Below the pieces are notes generated by a model. That model worked only from the letters and a program-made list of their open reading frames with translations. It searched no databases and was not told the DNA's origin. A stretch of DNA of 64,000 nt from Liopterus haemorrhoidalis (taxonomy: Eukaryota > Arthropoda > Insecta > Coleoptera > Dytiscidae): NCBI GenBank assembly GCA_963971575.1, contig OZ020612.1:34017916-34081915 (forward strand), read 5' to 3'. Position 1 is the first letter of the stretch, and the number at the start of each line of letters is the position of its first letter. The translations under genes were made by a program, and so were the position numbers. This document shows positions 1-11,022 of this stretch, in pieces.

Positions 1-83
1 TCCTATCCTATATTATCGCAAAATTATCACTGTTCTGCTCCTTATAGTGCGGGCGAAATAATAAATTAAAAAAGGAGTAGGTA

Positions 84-248
84 CGCGGGATCTTATTGCA
101 CCACAACAATACACCAGCACATTGTTCCACGCATCCTCCATATAGTTCTGATTTGGTACCGTGTGATTTTTATCTATACCCAGAATTAAAAGAAAAAATC
201 CGTGGAAAGAAGTTTGAAAGCTCAGAAGCAGCGGTACGAGGGGTTTAA
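84..248 (+). pseudogene. mariner transposase fragment, C-terminal catalytic part
   Basis: A ~50-codon open stretch (frame starting at 90) reads like the end of the DDE domain of a mariner transposase. It holds HHNNTPAH, the region of the second catalytic Asp, where that Asp is replaced by His/Asn, then PPYSSDLVPCDFYLYPELK, which carries the third catalytic Asp, then KIRGKKFESSEAAV. In the family, transposases cut and paste DNA at TA sites. The N-terminal helix-turn-helix and first catalytic Asp are absent, and no terminal repeats are visible, so this is a dead fragment. The minus-strand ORF over the same bases is a shadow. Family-level identity is secure; subfamily is not. Confidence 0.85.
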
Positions 249-1043
249 GTTTGCCAAGAGTGGGCCTAGTCTCTGGCAAAACAATAATTCCTGACCCGGG
301 CACCGACAAAACAATAATTTTTCCCCTTGCCACCTCCCAAAAAAACGATAGTTACAGGACCGATAACCAGTAAGAAAACTGCGTCTAGATAGAAATTGTT
401 CTTTATTTTTTCTGTAATATGTTCACGCGACGTGCCGATTGTCCACTTGGCAGCTACCGACAGAAACGGTACAAAGAGACTCAGAATATTGATAACTGAT
501 AACAGCTAAATACATAAGTAAAATGTGCAGTCAAATCGGGTCAGGATATTGCAATTACCGACAAAGAAATGAAAGAAATTCACAATAGAAACAAGAAAAA
601 CAAAATCACAATAATAAAACTGGATAGTGATTTATAAAAAACAAAGAATCCAGTCCTGGGCCTTTCAGTCTGCCCGGGCCCCAGAAATTTGTTCCAGCTC
701 CTCCCGTCTCTCGACGACACTGGTGGGTTCCACGACGAAGTATAAAAGATATCACAAGTAGAATAAACACTGTATTTAAAACTTGATTTTTGCGAATAAA
801 TCGTTATACATAGTAGTGTGTTGGTAAAAAAGCGGTTTAATACTATACTATGTGATACAATGTTTTGGAGTAATTAATATGTTTTAAATATTAATTCTTA
901 CTTGTAAATTTATGTAATTTTTAATAATGAATATTGTTTACTAGGTTATTACCCGTCAAAATGACAGATTTATAATATAAAAATTTCAATTGTTTGTGTA
1001 TGTATTTGGTTTTATTTTTTAACGTATGTTAATTTCGTCGCCG
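249..1043. other. no gene recognised
   Basis: AT-rich DNA with a short GC-rich patch near 640-730 (runs such as CCCGGGCCCC) that resembles the edge of a MITE, but no matching second terminus or target-site duplication was found. No open frame here resembles a protein family. Confidence 0.5.
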
Positions 1044-1158
1044 GTCAGCTAATCACGGGACAAGGTATCACCAGTTAGCCAATCACGGGAGAGGGTGTAA
1101 CCTGTCAGCCAATCAAGAGACAGGGTGTCCCCAGTTAGCCAATCACGAGAATCTTAGG
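1044..1158. repeat. 30-bp tandem repeat, 4 units
   Basis: Units begin at 1044, 1074, 1104 and 1134, exactly 30 bp apart. Each contains GT(C/T)AGC(C/T)AATCA followed in three units by a GGG(A/T)-rich half. The last unit runs into flanking sequence that reappears at 2269-2345. The AGCCAATCA core resembles a CCAAT box, but nothing shows promoter function. Confidence 0.8.
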
Positions 1159-1299
1159 AAAAATTGACGTCATCATGTTACCGACACTACATACAGACAC
1201 TTGCTAATATAGTTATTCATAATCTTTTTATGATTAAAACGATTCATTTTTACTCAGTACATTACATTTATATTGTTAAAACTAAAAATAATTTGAGAC

Positions 1300-1866
1300 G
1301 TTTATTTATGCCTACGAAACCCTAGACATTTCTGTATTTAATTATATTGGTAGATTCTTAGAGAATAAATCTGCAAAATATTGTTCATATCGGCCAAAGA
1401 ATATAACAGTGTCTAAAGATTCTTTTTTATGGCTACGAAATCCTAGATATTTCTATATATAATTATATTCGTAAATTCTTAGAAAATAAATCTGCAAAAT
1501 ATTGTTCGTATCGGTTAAAGGATACAGGCCTGTCTAAAGTTTCTCGTTTATGCTTACGAAACGCTGAACATTTCTATATTTAATTTTATTTGCAGTTTCT
1601 TAGAAAATAAATCTGCAATATATTGTTCATATCGGCCAAAGCATAGGAGTATCTATAGTTTCTTGTTTATGCCTACGAAAACCTAGACATTTCTATATAT
1701 AATTATATCCATAGATTCTTAGAGAATAAATCTGCAAAATATTGTTCATATCGGTTAAAGGATATAGGAGTCTATTGTTTATGCCTACGAAAATCTAAAC
1801 ATTTCTATAGGTTGTTTTATCCGCAGATTCTTAGAGAATAAAACTGCAAAATATTTTTCATATCGA
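1300..1866. repeat. ~120-bp tandem repeat array, about 4.7 units
   Basis: Five near-copies of a ~120-bp unit, recognisable by GCCTACGAAA-CCTAGACATTTCT near 1308, 1430, 1549, 1669 and 1782, followed by AGATTCTTAGAGAATAAA and ATTGTTCATATCGG. The last copy is cut where the LINE tail begins. Related phrases (TACGAAATCCTA) recur near 27,310 and 63,935. Confidence 0.85.
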
Positions 1867-2268
1867 CAGGTTATCGCGTTGACAGGTCACGGTTCTTTTC
1901 GTACGTATACGAAGAGAATCGGTAAGGGTGGAGGTGGGGGCTCTATGCCCAGCGGCATTAACACCTGACGCCCTGGTTGCAGAAATGATGCAATCCAGGA
2001 GGAAGTGGGAAGCCATCCACAAGATGATTAAAGCCATCATGGAAAGGAAAGAGACAGAAGAAAGGAGCAGACAGCAGGAGTCGAATAGAGGGGAGCCTGA
2101 ATAGACTACCAGGGGGCATCTGACGCTGATATCCTAACGGATGGTTCCGGATGCCTCAAGCGTGGCGAAGAAGGGGAGTTTTAGCAGGTAGAAATCCTGC
2201 ACTACCTGCACGCACGGGCATGCAAGTGTCTTTGCGAAGATTTCTCCTCTTTAAAAAAAAAAAAAAAA
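1867..2268 (+). mobile_element. 5'-truncated non-LTR retrotransposon 3' end (R1/jockey-like)
   Basis: The open frame ending at the TAG at 2102-2104 reads ALTPDALVAEMMQSRRKW and then EAIHKMIKAIMERKE. This fits the short C-terminal tail of ORF2 in R1/jockey-type LINEs (family knowledge). A GC-rich 3' UTR with GGGGAGTTTTAGCAGGTAG follows, ending in 16 A residues at 2253-2268. Everything upstream in ORF2, including the endonuclease and reverse transcriptase, is missing, so this is a typical 5'-truncated insertion. It abuts the ~120-bp array on its left. The right flank (2269-2345) repeats the sequence at 1134-1215. Confidence 0.7.
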
Positions 2269-2345
2269 GTTAGCCAATCACAAGAACCTTAGGAAAAATG
2301 ACATCACAGTGTTACCCAGATCACTAACACACACTAGCTAATTAT
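2269..2345. repeat. direct repeat of 1134-1215
   Basis: GTTAGCCAATCAC followed by CTTAGGAAAAAT, a TGACATCA-like stretch and GTTACC matches 1134-1215 with scattered substitutions. The two copies bracket the ~120-bp array and the LINE tail. Confidence 0.75.
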
Positions 2346-2354
2346 ATATGTACG

Positions 2355-3410
2355 ATTAACCGGCTCGAAATATTTTTAACAACCAGCTCAGTAAATTCAT
2401 GAAAATATTACAACCCGTTTGCACGAACCGGCTACGATACGACTATTCATTTCACATTATACTCGTATACGTTCACGGATGAAAATCCTAGCTAATAGTA
2501 GGACGCAGCAGTGCATTTTTTATTATTAACGACGAACATCCACTCAGAATCGCAATCGTAATACTGCATAGATGAAGTAATTGGCAAGAGCAACAAATGA
2601 AATACAGGTTGTATATTATTTATACATGGTGATAGATATTTAAACAATTAAACACAAAAACAACTTGTTCAATAAACATAACTTTATTTATTCATTCCAT
2701 TTCCAGCACAAATGCTAGCATCTGATGTTCACAGGCATATGGTCCAGATATTAATGAATCTTCTCGTACGATGATAGCCAGCAGTCCTTGCTCATTATCT
2801 TATCAGCTAATTAGTGAAAACCAATTAGAAGGCGTTACACATTCTCGCCTTATGTAACGATATTAAATCATAATAATGCTACGTTTTGACAATAATTCAT
2901 ATTTCTACCAATACTTCTTAAACAATTTTAATCTGGGTTCTAACAATAGCTATTTCTTACAATAACGATTTAATGTAAAATATTGCGTAATAATTTATGT
3001 TTGACTTTAAAACTTAATTCTAATTTTATATGTTATAATTTTCAATAGAGGCGTGGTTCCGTGGTAAGACGGTTGCCTACGGAGCACAGGGACGTGGGTG
3101 CAAATCCCCCCACCTCGGATTTTTATCTTCCGATATTATGCAGTTTATACAAGGATAATAGGACAGGTCGAAACGTCACATTGACAACGTGGCTTTCATA
3201 CAGAGCGACCATCAAATCTTGACCATTATGCAATACTTGACAGAAACACTTACATAGTTATCAAACTTATATAACTTATTATTTATTATTTATTTTATAT
3301 CAACCAGCTCGCAAAATTAATGAAAATTTAACAACAGGATCGAGCGAGTTGTTGCGAGTCGGCTCGCAAAATCCATGATTATTTAAGAACCGAATCGCGC
3401 GAGCCGGTTT
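2355..3410. repeat. decayed hAT-like repeat with CCGGCTCG motifs at both ends
   Basis: ACCGGCTCG / ACCAGCTC phrases with intervening AAATT(C/A)ATGAAAAT occur at 2360-2440 and again at 3300-3405, with GCGCGAGCCGGTTTGCCAG near the right end. This layout resembles the subterminal repeats of a hAT element, but I found no convincing target-site duplication. A tRNA-derived SINE lies inside. Confidence 0.35.
3049..3120 (+). repeat. tRNA-derived SINE head
   Basis: GGCGTGGTTCCGTGGTAAGAC resembles an RNA polymerase III A box. GTGGGTGCAAATCCCC, ~35 bp downstream, is a B-box-like sequence with one change from GGTTCRANYCC. The ends do not pair as a tRNA acceptor stem, so this is a tRNA-derived SINE or relic, not a working tRNA gene. 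Confidence 0.6.
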
Positions 3411-4438
3411 GCCAGCACACTATTGATTATACAGAAATCAATGAAGATTATTTTGTAAATATCTTTAGTAAAAATGTTTCACCACTTTTGACAAAAAGGG
3501 TTCAAGATATACTACAGCCGTTGCTTGGTAGATATTTTTAATAATATAAAGAAATGGATATTTGTGATAGTTCTTATCGTGAGATAATCTACATACAATC
3601 TTAAATTATAATATCCCCTCTCATGAGCATTTTTAACATTCCAAAAAATTTAAAAACGCATTAAGTAAAATAGCTCAAATCGTGCACTTAAAGAATTAAC
3701 TTAATACCAATAATAATGTATATTACATAGCGGGCGCAGCAACTATACTCCTCAACATACAAACATTCTCGTCATTACCAATAATGTATATTGTGTTGAT
3801 GCCAAAGAAATATTTAAATTAATAAATTATAGGTCCAGCGCCGTATTATTGGCGCGTGGTTTCAAAACGCCCGCAACTTAGGACAAAATTGGCGTGGAGA
3901 AATATTTATATTACCCAAAATAACACAGCATAAGAGAAATTGATCCGAGATTATATTTTGTTTGGGAATGGATGGGTTAGGAACGAGTAACAAAAAATTT
4001 CTATGGCTTTCAACGTATTTAAAATTTGTTTTAAGAGCTCATTAGTAAATGTAACTTTATGACGAAGGTTAAGGTTTTGCCGTTCAAAGAAAAGCCATTA
4101 CTGCCAGTTTAGATATTTTTATTGGGGTTCAAAGAAATGTAAAAAATTAGCAGCAGATTCGACGTTTGTAATAGGTTCTACTATTTAAAAATAAGTGTAC
4201 TTCCGTTTCTTATAATAAACGGGCAGGGCCGTCGAGTGCGGGTGTTCAGGGCGTGAGCCGCATACGGGCGGCTCATCAAAGAGACGGCAATTTAGTGTTA
4301 ATTCTACTATATTCTTACTCGCAGAGGGCGGCTTTACGAAAGTTTGCATAAGAGCGGAATTTGGGTTCATTTTAGTAGAGAGCGACACCCGCGTAGCACC
4401 ACTGTACATGGGTGTTCCACTGGTCAATCATGTTCTAC
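3411..4438. other. no gene recognised
   Basis: Mostly AT-rich. A GC-richer patch at 4215-4430 contains the imperfect inverted repeat GAGCCGCATACGGGCGGCTC. The minus-strand open frame over it matches no family I know, so no product is assigned. Confidence 0.4.
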
Positions 4439-4930
4439 TGTTTGATAATATCTTGGGGTATATACAAGAAATGAGGACTTGAGTATCACAAGATTTTAGG
4501 GTATGCAGATGAACTCAATATTGTCTCAAATAAGGTTGAAGACGTAGAATATCTGACCTCAACATCAGTCATGAAACAGCCAAGTAATACATTGTTAGTA
4601 GACACAATCTTGAAAAGAATACCAGCCTACAAGTTACTGGTAACACTTTTGAGAAAATTCATACTCCAAATGGATAATTTTGGGCCGGGGGATAGATGTG
4701 GCTGGCAACATATTTCATATGGTCCTTTCTTCAAAACATAACTGCTCTCTTGATACACTCAGATCAAGCTCTTATATATTATAGTTTGTCGCATACTTAT
4801 ATTTGACTCTGAAACATGGATATTAACAAAATGAGAAATTTCACAGTTTTTGAAAACGAAATACTAAGACGTATTTTTAGTCTGATCCAAAATAAAGATA
4901 CTCAAAAATTGTTTTTATCAAAAACACTAG
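4439..4930 (+). pseudogene. LINE reverse transcriptase remnant, YADD region to C-terminus (RTE/BovB-like)
   Basis: Broken frames give GYADELNIVS near 4501-4530, an altered copy of the catalytic YADD motif of reverse transcriptase (second Asp now Glu). Near 4800-4900, SETWILTK and ENEILRRIFSLIQNKD match the conserved C-terminal phrase of RTE/BovB-type LINEs (family form: YGSETWTLTK, then FERKILRRIFGP). Stops and frame changes fall throughout. The 5' domains are absent. Five other remnants of the same kind occur in the window at 9.4, 11.6, 22.3, 24.5 and 26.7 kb. Confidence 0.75.
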
Positions 4931-4957
4931 CTGTTGTTAGTTAGGGAATTTTTATCA

Positions 4958-5482
4958 CAGAGCAATAATGGCTATTTGCGCTTAACACATAAAACTGCCA
5001 ATAGTGATCTATGCGAAGGCGTGTGATGACATTTTCTTCTCTGCTGTTGCTCCTTCATGTGATGTGTTATCGATATCGCTTAGTTAAGTGTCATGTTTCC
5101 TCTTTTATTTTAACCATGTGTCCACTTGAAGATGAGTATCATATAAAAAATTGATACTCATCTTAAAGTACATTGATTGGTTATTTTTATTCTTAAGAGG
5201 ATCCTGCATTGTTTACGTCTGCGATTTATTGCATTTGAAAATAATTTATAAAGAGTACCGAAATAAAAAATAATAATTCAGCTGAAAAAATAAATAAAAT
5301 CAATGGTATTTACATTTATTTTTGGTGTTTATCTGTGCAAGATTTCTTTTATTGAGTATGCGTATTTTTTACTGATTTTTATTTATTTATTTATTGTTTA
5401 ATTTATTGTTTTTAATATGTAGTGTACTCACTTAAATGGGCTGCGTTTGGCGCAAATAGCCTTTGTTGCTGTGGGCCAAAAA
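4958..5482. mobile_element. candidate MITE with ~25-bp inverted termini
   Basis: CACAGAGCAATAATGGCTAT at 4958, continuing TTGCGC, is the inverse of GCGCAAATAGCC...TTGCTGTG ending near 5480. Mismatches are scattered and no clear target-site duplication is seen. A perfect 13-bp hairpin (AAGATGAGTATCA / TGATACTCATCTT, arms 5129-5141 and 5152-5164) sits inside. The superfamily is not determined. Confidence 0.5.
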
Positions 5483-5555
5483 TTTTAACTAACATTTATT
5501 TTTGTTTCATTTTGATAAATTAAATATGTTATAAAATCTCGCGTGCATATTTTTT

Positions 5556-5716
5556 TACCCATGCTCAGGGCCATGGTGAACAATTTCGGCGCCTCCATAG
5601 AAACACAATTAGTGATTAGCAAAAAAAGGAAACCATTCAAAATTCAAGTGATGAATATAAAATAAAAGGAAACATCAATCAAAATTCCAGTGATGAGCAA
5701 AAAAGGGAAACTCAAA
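5556..5716. repeat. hAT-like left terminus with internal minisatellite
   Basis: CAGGGCCATGGTGAACAATT followed by CGGCGCC resembles hAT termini of the CAGGGCC...GGCGCC type. It is followed by two to three copies of a degenerate unit (CAAGTGATGA...AAAAGGAAAC). The unit is related to the ~45-bp minisatellite at 18.6, 44.9, 48.1 and 57.5 kb. The right terminus was not found. Confidence 0.45.
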
Positions 5717-5962
5717 TTTTGTTCTTTTCGAGAAGCAAATAGTTTTACTAAATTCACTATATTACATTAAACGTCAATCTACTTGAAATTCATATACATG
5801 TAATACCAGGAGAAGAGATATGACTTGCTCCAACTTTGCATTTAAAAAAATTGTATTTCTGGTTTGTGCTTCTACATGTAGTTAGTTTTTTTGAATATGT
5901 GATTTGCACTACTTTGGTTTTGACTCTCCTCATATGTGTAAAGATTATATTCGATATTTCAG

Positions 5963-6020
<58 letters not shown>

Positions 6021-6924
6021 TCGTTACTCTATAAATTATTTACAAATGCACTCATTCTCTTACGTAAACAGTGCATAATTCGCTTAAGAATCCAAACCTT
6101 TCTTTTCATATTCATATCGCTATTTAGTTTGCTGAAACTAATACGGAAGCATCTTTTCAAAAAGAGCCCATTCAAATATGTAAAAATTCTCACATTTTAC
6201 ACGCTCATATTTCCTTCCGGTTAAATCCGCACATATGACATCCGAAACCCACCCACTTTGAATAGATTTTCGTGTGTTACAATAGTCCTTCGGTGTCAAC
6301 ACACAGCTGCACAGTTACACCTACTCGTTACGGTGGACCGGTGGACTTTCAGCCTCCTTCATTTGATTTCCATCAGGGGCGGAGGTGCACGTGCCCCTGT
6401 TTGCTCCAAACAGAACCCCGTAGTCCTAGATTACGCCCTATACGCGTGGCACTATAGTGCCAAAATGTAATTACATATAATTTTTATGTCAAATTACGAT
6501 AATAGAATAACGTTGACTTCATGTCATTTTACTGGAGACAGATGGCGAAATTTAGAGAGTGTTATGTGAAAATAATAATTTTCTCATCGCACAAAATAAC
6601 TGTGAACATAAACATAATTTATAATTAATTAATTAACAATTCTTATATAGAAGTTATAATATTATTATGCTCCAGTTGGGCTGTAGTAATAAATATTCTC
6701 ACATTAACAGCACGTGAAATAATAATATAGCAGTACCTTACATATGTTCAAGAGAGTCTGGAAGTTCTTTCAAAAGTAGTGAAAACAATTTTATACTAAA
6801 CTAAAAATAATTTCTTGAAATATTATATTTTTTTCAAAATATTCTTTTTTAACTTTGCGATTTTTGATTTTTTAACGACCTATAGTGATTCATTCGCGGA
6901 AACCAAGGTTTAAAAACAGTGTTT
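5717..6924. other. no gene; contains a TA microsatellite
   Basis: A (TA)n run occupies about 5963-6016. The two plus-strand frames reading through it (YIYIYI) are repeat artefacts. The somewhat GC-richer 6200-6470 has overlapping open frames with no family resemblance. Confidence 0.5.
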
Positions 6925-7175
6925 CATTCTTCTTGCGATATTTTTTTAATTTCCTATTAAAACTCGAAGACCGCTGATTTCGAGTTTTCCAACTTCTTTC
7001 CACGGATTTATTTATTTATTTATGTTTTTTTATTTCTGGGTATATATAAAAATCACATTGTATCAAATCAGGACTTTATGGAAGAGAAGTTAACAGTTTG
7101 ACAGGTCTAAAAAATTACTTTCATTGGAGTATACGTGCCAGCGTGTTGTATTGATGGAACAAGATCCCGCACAAT
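6925..7175 (-). pseudogene. mariner transposase C-terminal remnant
   Basis: On the minus strand, broken frames give ILFHQYNTLAR near 7165-7135 (family HDNAPAH region), then VIFIYPEIK near 7065-7040, followed by an inserted run of AAAT units, then IRGKK...ENSKSAV near 7005-6965 (compare KIRGKKFESSEAAV in the fragment at 84-248). Stops, frameshifts and a microsatellite expansion interrupt it. Only the end of the DDE domain is present. Confidence 0.7.
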
Positions 7176-7690
7176 CCTATTTAATTTCTTATTTCGGCCG
7201 CATTGTACGCAATAGGACAGTGAAATTTTTCCGTAATGGAATATATTATGGGCGTATTGGATATTAGGGGAATTGTTTAACAAAACTTTCAGTGTGACCC
7301 TTGTACTATGATGATATAGCGAGGAAGGGTTCTTGCCGTCATAAATAATGCAACTAGATCTAGCTGACCAGTTTAGATATTGTACCAGTAAAATAGGGTC
7401 CTTGTTTGGAGGTTTCAATTAGTAATGGTAGTAGAACAATAAATAGGAGTCAGTAGCTAAAAAAGTTAAAAATAAATAAATAAACAATAAATAGTCAAAA
7501 AACAATGCACAATGCACACAAATTAAAACAAAATAAATTACGCAGACCTCGTCAACCCTTCTTCACTAAACTATTTACGGACACGACTCACTATATATTG
7601 CTGATATACTGTACTAAGAAAGTGGAAAGCGATAGCAAAAATTGGTTTCAAACTTTATAATAATGAGTAATGGTATAATAAAAAAATAAA
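7176..7690. other. no gene recognised
   Basis: AT-rich spacer between two mariner remnants of the same orientation. A minus-strand open frame extending left into the mariner remnant shows no further family motif. Confidence 0.45.
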
Positions 7691-7960
7691 TAGAGTTTTC
7701 CATTCTTCTTACGATATTTTTTTCATTTTCTCTTGCAAAACACGTACCGCTGCTTCTGAGCTTTCGAACATCTTTCCAAGGATTTTTTCCTTTTAATTTT
7801 GGGAATAATGAAAAATCAGGCGATTCCAGATAAGGTAAGATAAGGTAAAATAGCGAATGTCAATAATTTGACAGATGTCATAAATCCTTCTTCCGTTGGG
7901 CAGTGCGTGTCGTAGCATTGTTATGGAGCCAGGTCCCGTGTAATCCTGTTTCTAGCCTTT
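7691..7960 (-). pseudogene. second mariner transposase C-terminal remnant
   Basis: Minus-strand pieces read WLHNNATTRTAQ near 7950-7915 (the conserved HNNARPHTA block around the second catalytic Asp, here Asn) and SPDFSLFPKLKGK near 7830-7790 (third-Asp block). Phrases like those of the copy at 6925-7175 follow (TCFARENEKNIVRR). About 60 bp of unrelated sequence, including a GGTAAGATAAGGTAA repeat, separates the blocks. Either a second copy or a duplicated segment of the first. Confidence 0.7.
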
Positions 7961-8994
7961 TATCCTTATTAGCGGCAATCAATTTTCGCAGGCAAATCGA
8001 TGTGGATCATTTGAAATTTATTTTTTTAATTCTCTAATTGAACTGTTGTTAAATATCCGTTAAGGTAAAGGAAAAGCTTGCTGTCATTAACTTTTCAAAT
8101 GATAGCTCGTTTGGTTTTAATTTTTGTTTAGTCACAATATCAAAAACACCTTTTGAGTCATAATATCAAATGCAACCATTCAACGCGATTAATATTTTGT
8201 TTGAATCGCTACAATTGTTTTTGCTTAAAAGTTGTTGCAAAATTCTTAAAACTGCTGCTGATTAATTATCTAGAAACGTTTTAATTTCCTCATACGTAAT
8301 TCTTCTGCTTTCAAGAATTCATTTTTCAACAACCACATTTTGCTTAGTAACTATTGTTGCAGGCGGTTCAATTCTTTCTTTGTCAGAAAAACTAATTCGA
8401 AATTGAGTAAAATACTTGTACACAGTTATCTGATGTATACAATGGTCGCCAAATGCACATACAATGAAGTATTTTGCAAGATTCCTTGGGCTGCAGACCA
8501 CTTTTAAAATTTTAGACAATTATAATGTGATAGTTCTCTCTTGTTAACAACTTATTGTATTCATTTTTGTATGTATGCAACGCTCATAAAATATATGAAT
8601 GTATTGACATAAAATATTTTCTGAAATGTAGTCAGTTAAACATTAGTACAGAAGGCCATATATTTCGAAACATATTTTTTATATTTCAATATGTACATAC
8701 ATACTATGTATTTAAATATTTCGGGCAATTCTGTGGCAAATATGTAAGCTACAGATGATCGAATCTGAGGAGTTGTTTTATGTATTGTTATGAACAGTTT
8801 CTTATAAATTCTGTCTGTAAGCGCACCAATATTTTTCTTTTTCACTGTTATATAGAGCAGCGATTCTTTAAGTGTGGTACGCGACATTTATATGAATGGT
8901 ATGCGACCAAATTTATTTTTATTTAATTTTTCGGCAACGACTGTAATATCTGGTAGCCGTTGTCTCTTTATTTTTCTCAATATTATCAATTTAT
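7961..8994. other. no gene recognised
   Basis: AT-rich sequence with short open frames on both strands (8319-8519, 8555-8758, 8636-8887). None shows a recognisable domain, signal peptide or codon bias. They are most likely chance frames. Confidence 0.4.
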
Positions 8995-9313
8995 TTTATT
9001 TTTATTTATTTATTTTTTTATTTAAATAATTATTGGTTGCCTCAGCTACTATGGCTATTGGCCACCAGGTTACATAATGGTTTACATGCATATGTTTGTA
9101 CAAATGAATTATTTTAAGTTAAATTTTTGATTTGATGTTGATATCCTTAAGGTATTGAATGACTCTGTCTTCTATATCGGCGTTATTGGCTAGCAGGTCC
9201 TTTAGAGTTGCTGGTAGGGAATTATTTGCTCTCTGTAGTTGGTACTCTTGACAGTCTAGAAAGATGTGTTCTACGGTTAGGCGAGTGTTACATGTACTGC
9301 ATTGTGGCGGGTC
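8995..9313 (-). mobile_element. LINE 3' end with intact C-terminal CCHC segment (I/Nimb- or jockey-like)
   Basis: Codons 9313 down to the stop at 9119-9121 form an uninterrupted 64-residue frame. It starts DPPQCSTCNTRLTVEHIFLD, then CQEYQLQR, and ends KDINIKSKI. The C-x2-C...H-x4-C pattern (CSTC, H17, C21) is the zinc-knuckle-like tail found after the RNase H domain in I-clade and related LINE ORF2 proteins. Sequence downstream on the minus strand is a 3' UTR ending in A-rich TAAA repeats near 8995-9040, a usual LINE tail. Sequence upstream of 9313 is unrelated, so the copy is 5'-truncated. With no stops in 64 codons it is among the less decayed fragments here. Confidence 0.8.
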
Positions 9314-9399
9314 GGTTTATTTTTAACTATGTATTTTAATTGTACTCGTCCCATTTTTGTGCGATCAAAAGTTTGAGAATTGCTGAGTACAATATTATA

Positions 9400-9640
9400 T
9401 AACAAATATGTACCTACTGTATATAGAAATATGAACTTTAACAAAGCGACAACATCTCATTATTTTCGAAAATAAAATGTTGCGCCGTATCTTTGGTCCC
9501 ATTCAAATTAATGATAAATGAAGAATCTGCGAAAACAAAGATGTTCGAGAACTGCACTCAAGGCCGAGATACTATACTACTTATGTATCAAAAATGTAAA
9601 AAATAACATTCAATTGCCAACGATAATAGTTAATGATACG
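9400..9640 (+). pseudogene. LINE C-terminal remnant (RTE/BovB-like)
   Basis: ENKMLRRIFGPIQIND is readable at 9470-9520, followed by a stop and KNRDVRELHSRPRYYT-like residues. It matches the phrase after the TLTK motif in RTE/BovB-type ORF2 proteins. Upstream residues are too decayed to follow. Confidence 0.65.
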
Positions 9641-9664
9641 AAATTAATTAATATTTTCTCATTA

Positions 9665-9905
9665 ATTTTTTAAATTTATTTTACATCGGCCTATTCTGCA
9701 ATGAGGCTAATCGCTGATGCCATGGGGTGAACTCCTACACCTGGATGAGGGGTGAATGATTGTGAAAATGAGAGTAATGTAAACATATTATTCTCGTCCG
9801 AATAATATCACCAACGGAGAATCGAACCACCAACATCACAATCCAGACTGTTTTCACCAGTCCAAACTGCACGATTTAATGCTCTCGGCCACTCTGTTAG
9901 CTCAT
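9665..9905 (-). repeat. tRNA-derived SINE
   Basis: On the minus strand GTGGCCGAGAGCATTAAATC (9900-9881) matches the A-box region of Leu/Ser-type tRNAs. GTGGTTCGATTCTCC, ~50 bp later, matches a B box. The tail toward 9665 (AGCGATTAGCCTCATTGCAG) would be the tRNA-unrelated body. Typical SINE layout. Confidence 0.7.
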
Positions 9906-10569
9906 TCAAATTAATTAACACCTCTGTATAAGTTCAACCAATTAGTATAGCTTTTTACTTTGATTTGTAGACATATTTTAAGACAATTACTTGTTAGGAC
10001 AATTAGGACCACAATCATATGCACAATTTTAAGGAAGCAATATAGACATAATATTTAATTAATCATACTATAATAAATTTGCCGCTTGATATATGTTTTT
10101 AGCATTTCTTTTTGAAATACTTTTTTTTGTCCATTCACTAATTATTTATTAAGCTCCATTGCGTATAGCGAGTTAATTTCGAGTAACCAATTAAATGGGC
10201 TAATCCAAGGATTCCTGTATATTTTTTATATGATCTGGAAATTCATGGAGAAGATGATGGATCTCTGCGAAATGGATCAAGATTGACCATCAAAGAATAC
10301 TGAATATATAACACATACATTTCGAGAGTTAACACTCAATCAGTTAGTTTAAAAATGGATACAAATTTATAAGTGAAATTTATATCATCGAAGATAAAAG
10401 CTGAACAGTATCTCAAAATATTAACGAGACTATCTTTTGTTACAAACAGCTTGAGCAAAGCAGCAAATTTGGAAAATTACTTTCACCCAGTTCGTGCTTT
10501 CGATTTGACAGATTCAGGATGGATCTAATGGATCTTCTAATTCGTAACTATTCAATAATTTAACTGACT
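9906..10569. other. no gene recognised
   Basis: AT-rich. A short stretch near 10,240-10,290 (GAAGATGATGGATCTCTGCG) may be LINE-derived, but nothing is readable enough to annotate. Confidence 0.4.
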
Positions 10570-11022
10570 CACAAAACTTGCATTATTTTTCATTCCTTGC
10601 TCCGATTAAAACAACAAGATCTATTACTCTATTTCATATTCCGAAATTCAACTCACTCAGCTATAAAAATTCTCCTATTATTAGATTAATGTCACCATAC
10701 AATGATAATTTTCTACACTTAGACATTTTTAATATGTCCTTAAATGCATTTAAATGTAATCTGAAAGCCAGAATATCATAATCATCATCTTTTCTCTCTC
10801 TCTTTTTCGTCCACTCACTAAATGTTAATTTTGTTGAAAAACAAATTTCAAAATGTAATATCAATGCTTGTGTTATAGTTATTTTATTTTGTAATTTATT
10901 AATTGTTTTGCTATACATTTCCGTGCAATTGTAATTTATTTTGTTATTCGAGGAAGCCTGTTATTGGTTCACTGGTGAACTGTTGGCTTCCCTCAAAAAA
11001 ACAAATAAATAAATAAATACCC
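10570..11022 (+). mobile_element. LINE 3' end, CR1/jockey-type ORF2 C-terminus plus 3' UTR
   Basis: The frame ending at 10,781 reads TTRSITLFHIPKFNSLSYKN, then SPIIRLMSPYND and DIFNMSLNAFKCNLK. This is the conserved last ~55 residues of CR1/jockey-like reverse transcriptases (family form: R-LF-IP...YSPxxRL...DIF-xSLxxFK). An AT-rich 3' UTR follows. Near 10,950-11,022 comes a GAGGAAGCC...GGCTTCCCTC stem and an AAAT-repeat tail, features of a LINE 3' end. The frame has no internal stop; the 5' portion is absent. Confidence 0.75.

Noticed and set aside
13..333. 106-codon minus-strand frame
   Set aside because: It is the antisense of a clear plus-strand mariner fragment and has no motif of its own.
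1044..1158. CRISPR-like array
   Set aside because: Repeats are contiguous, with no unique spacers, and the context is eukaryotic; a simple tandem repeat.
3049..3120. Functional tRNA gene
   Set aside because: A- and B-box-like sequences are present, but the ends do not form an acceptor stem and the B box is altered; better explained as a SINE.
4185..4427. 80-codon minus-strand frame with higher GC
   Set aside because: No domain, no splice or promoter context, and it covers an inverted repeat (GAGCCGC...GCGGCTC); probably repeat-derived.
5836..6224. Plus-strand frames with long YIYIYI runs
   Set aside because: Translation of a TA microsatellite.
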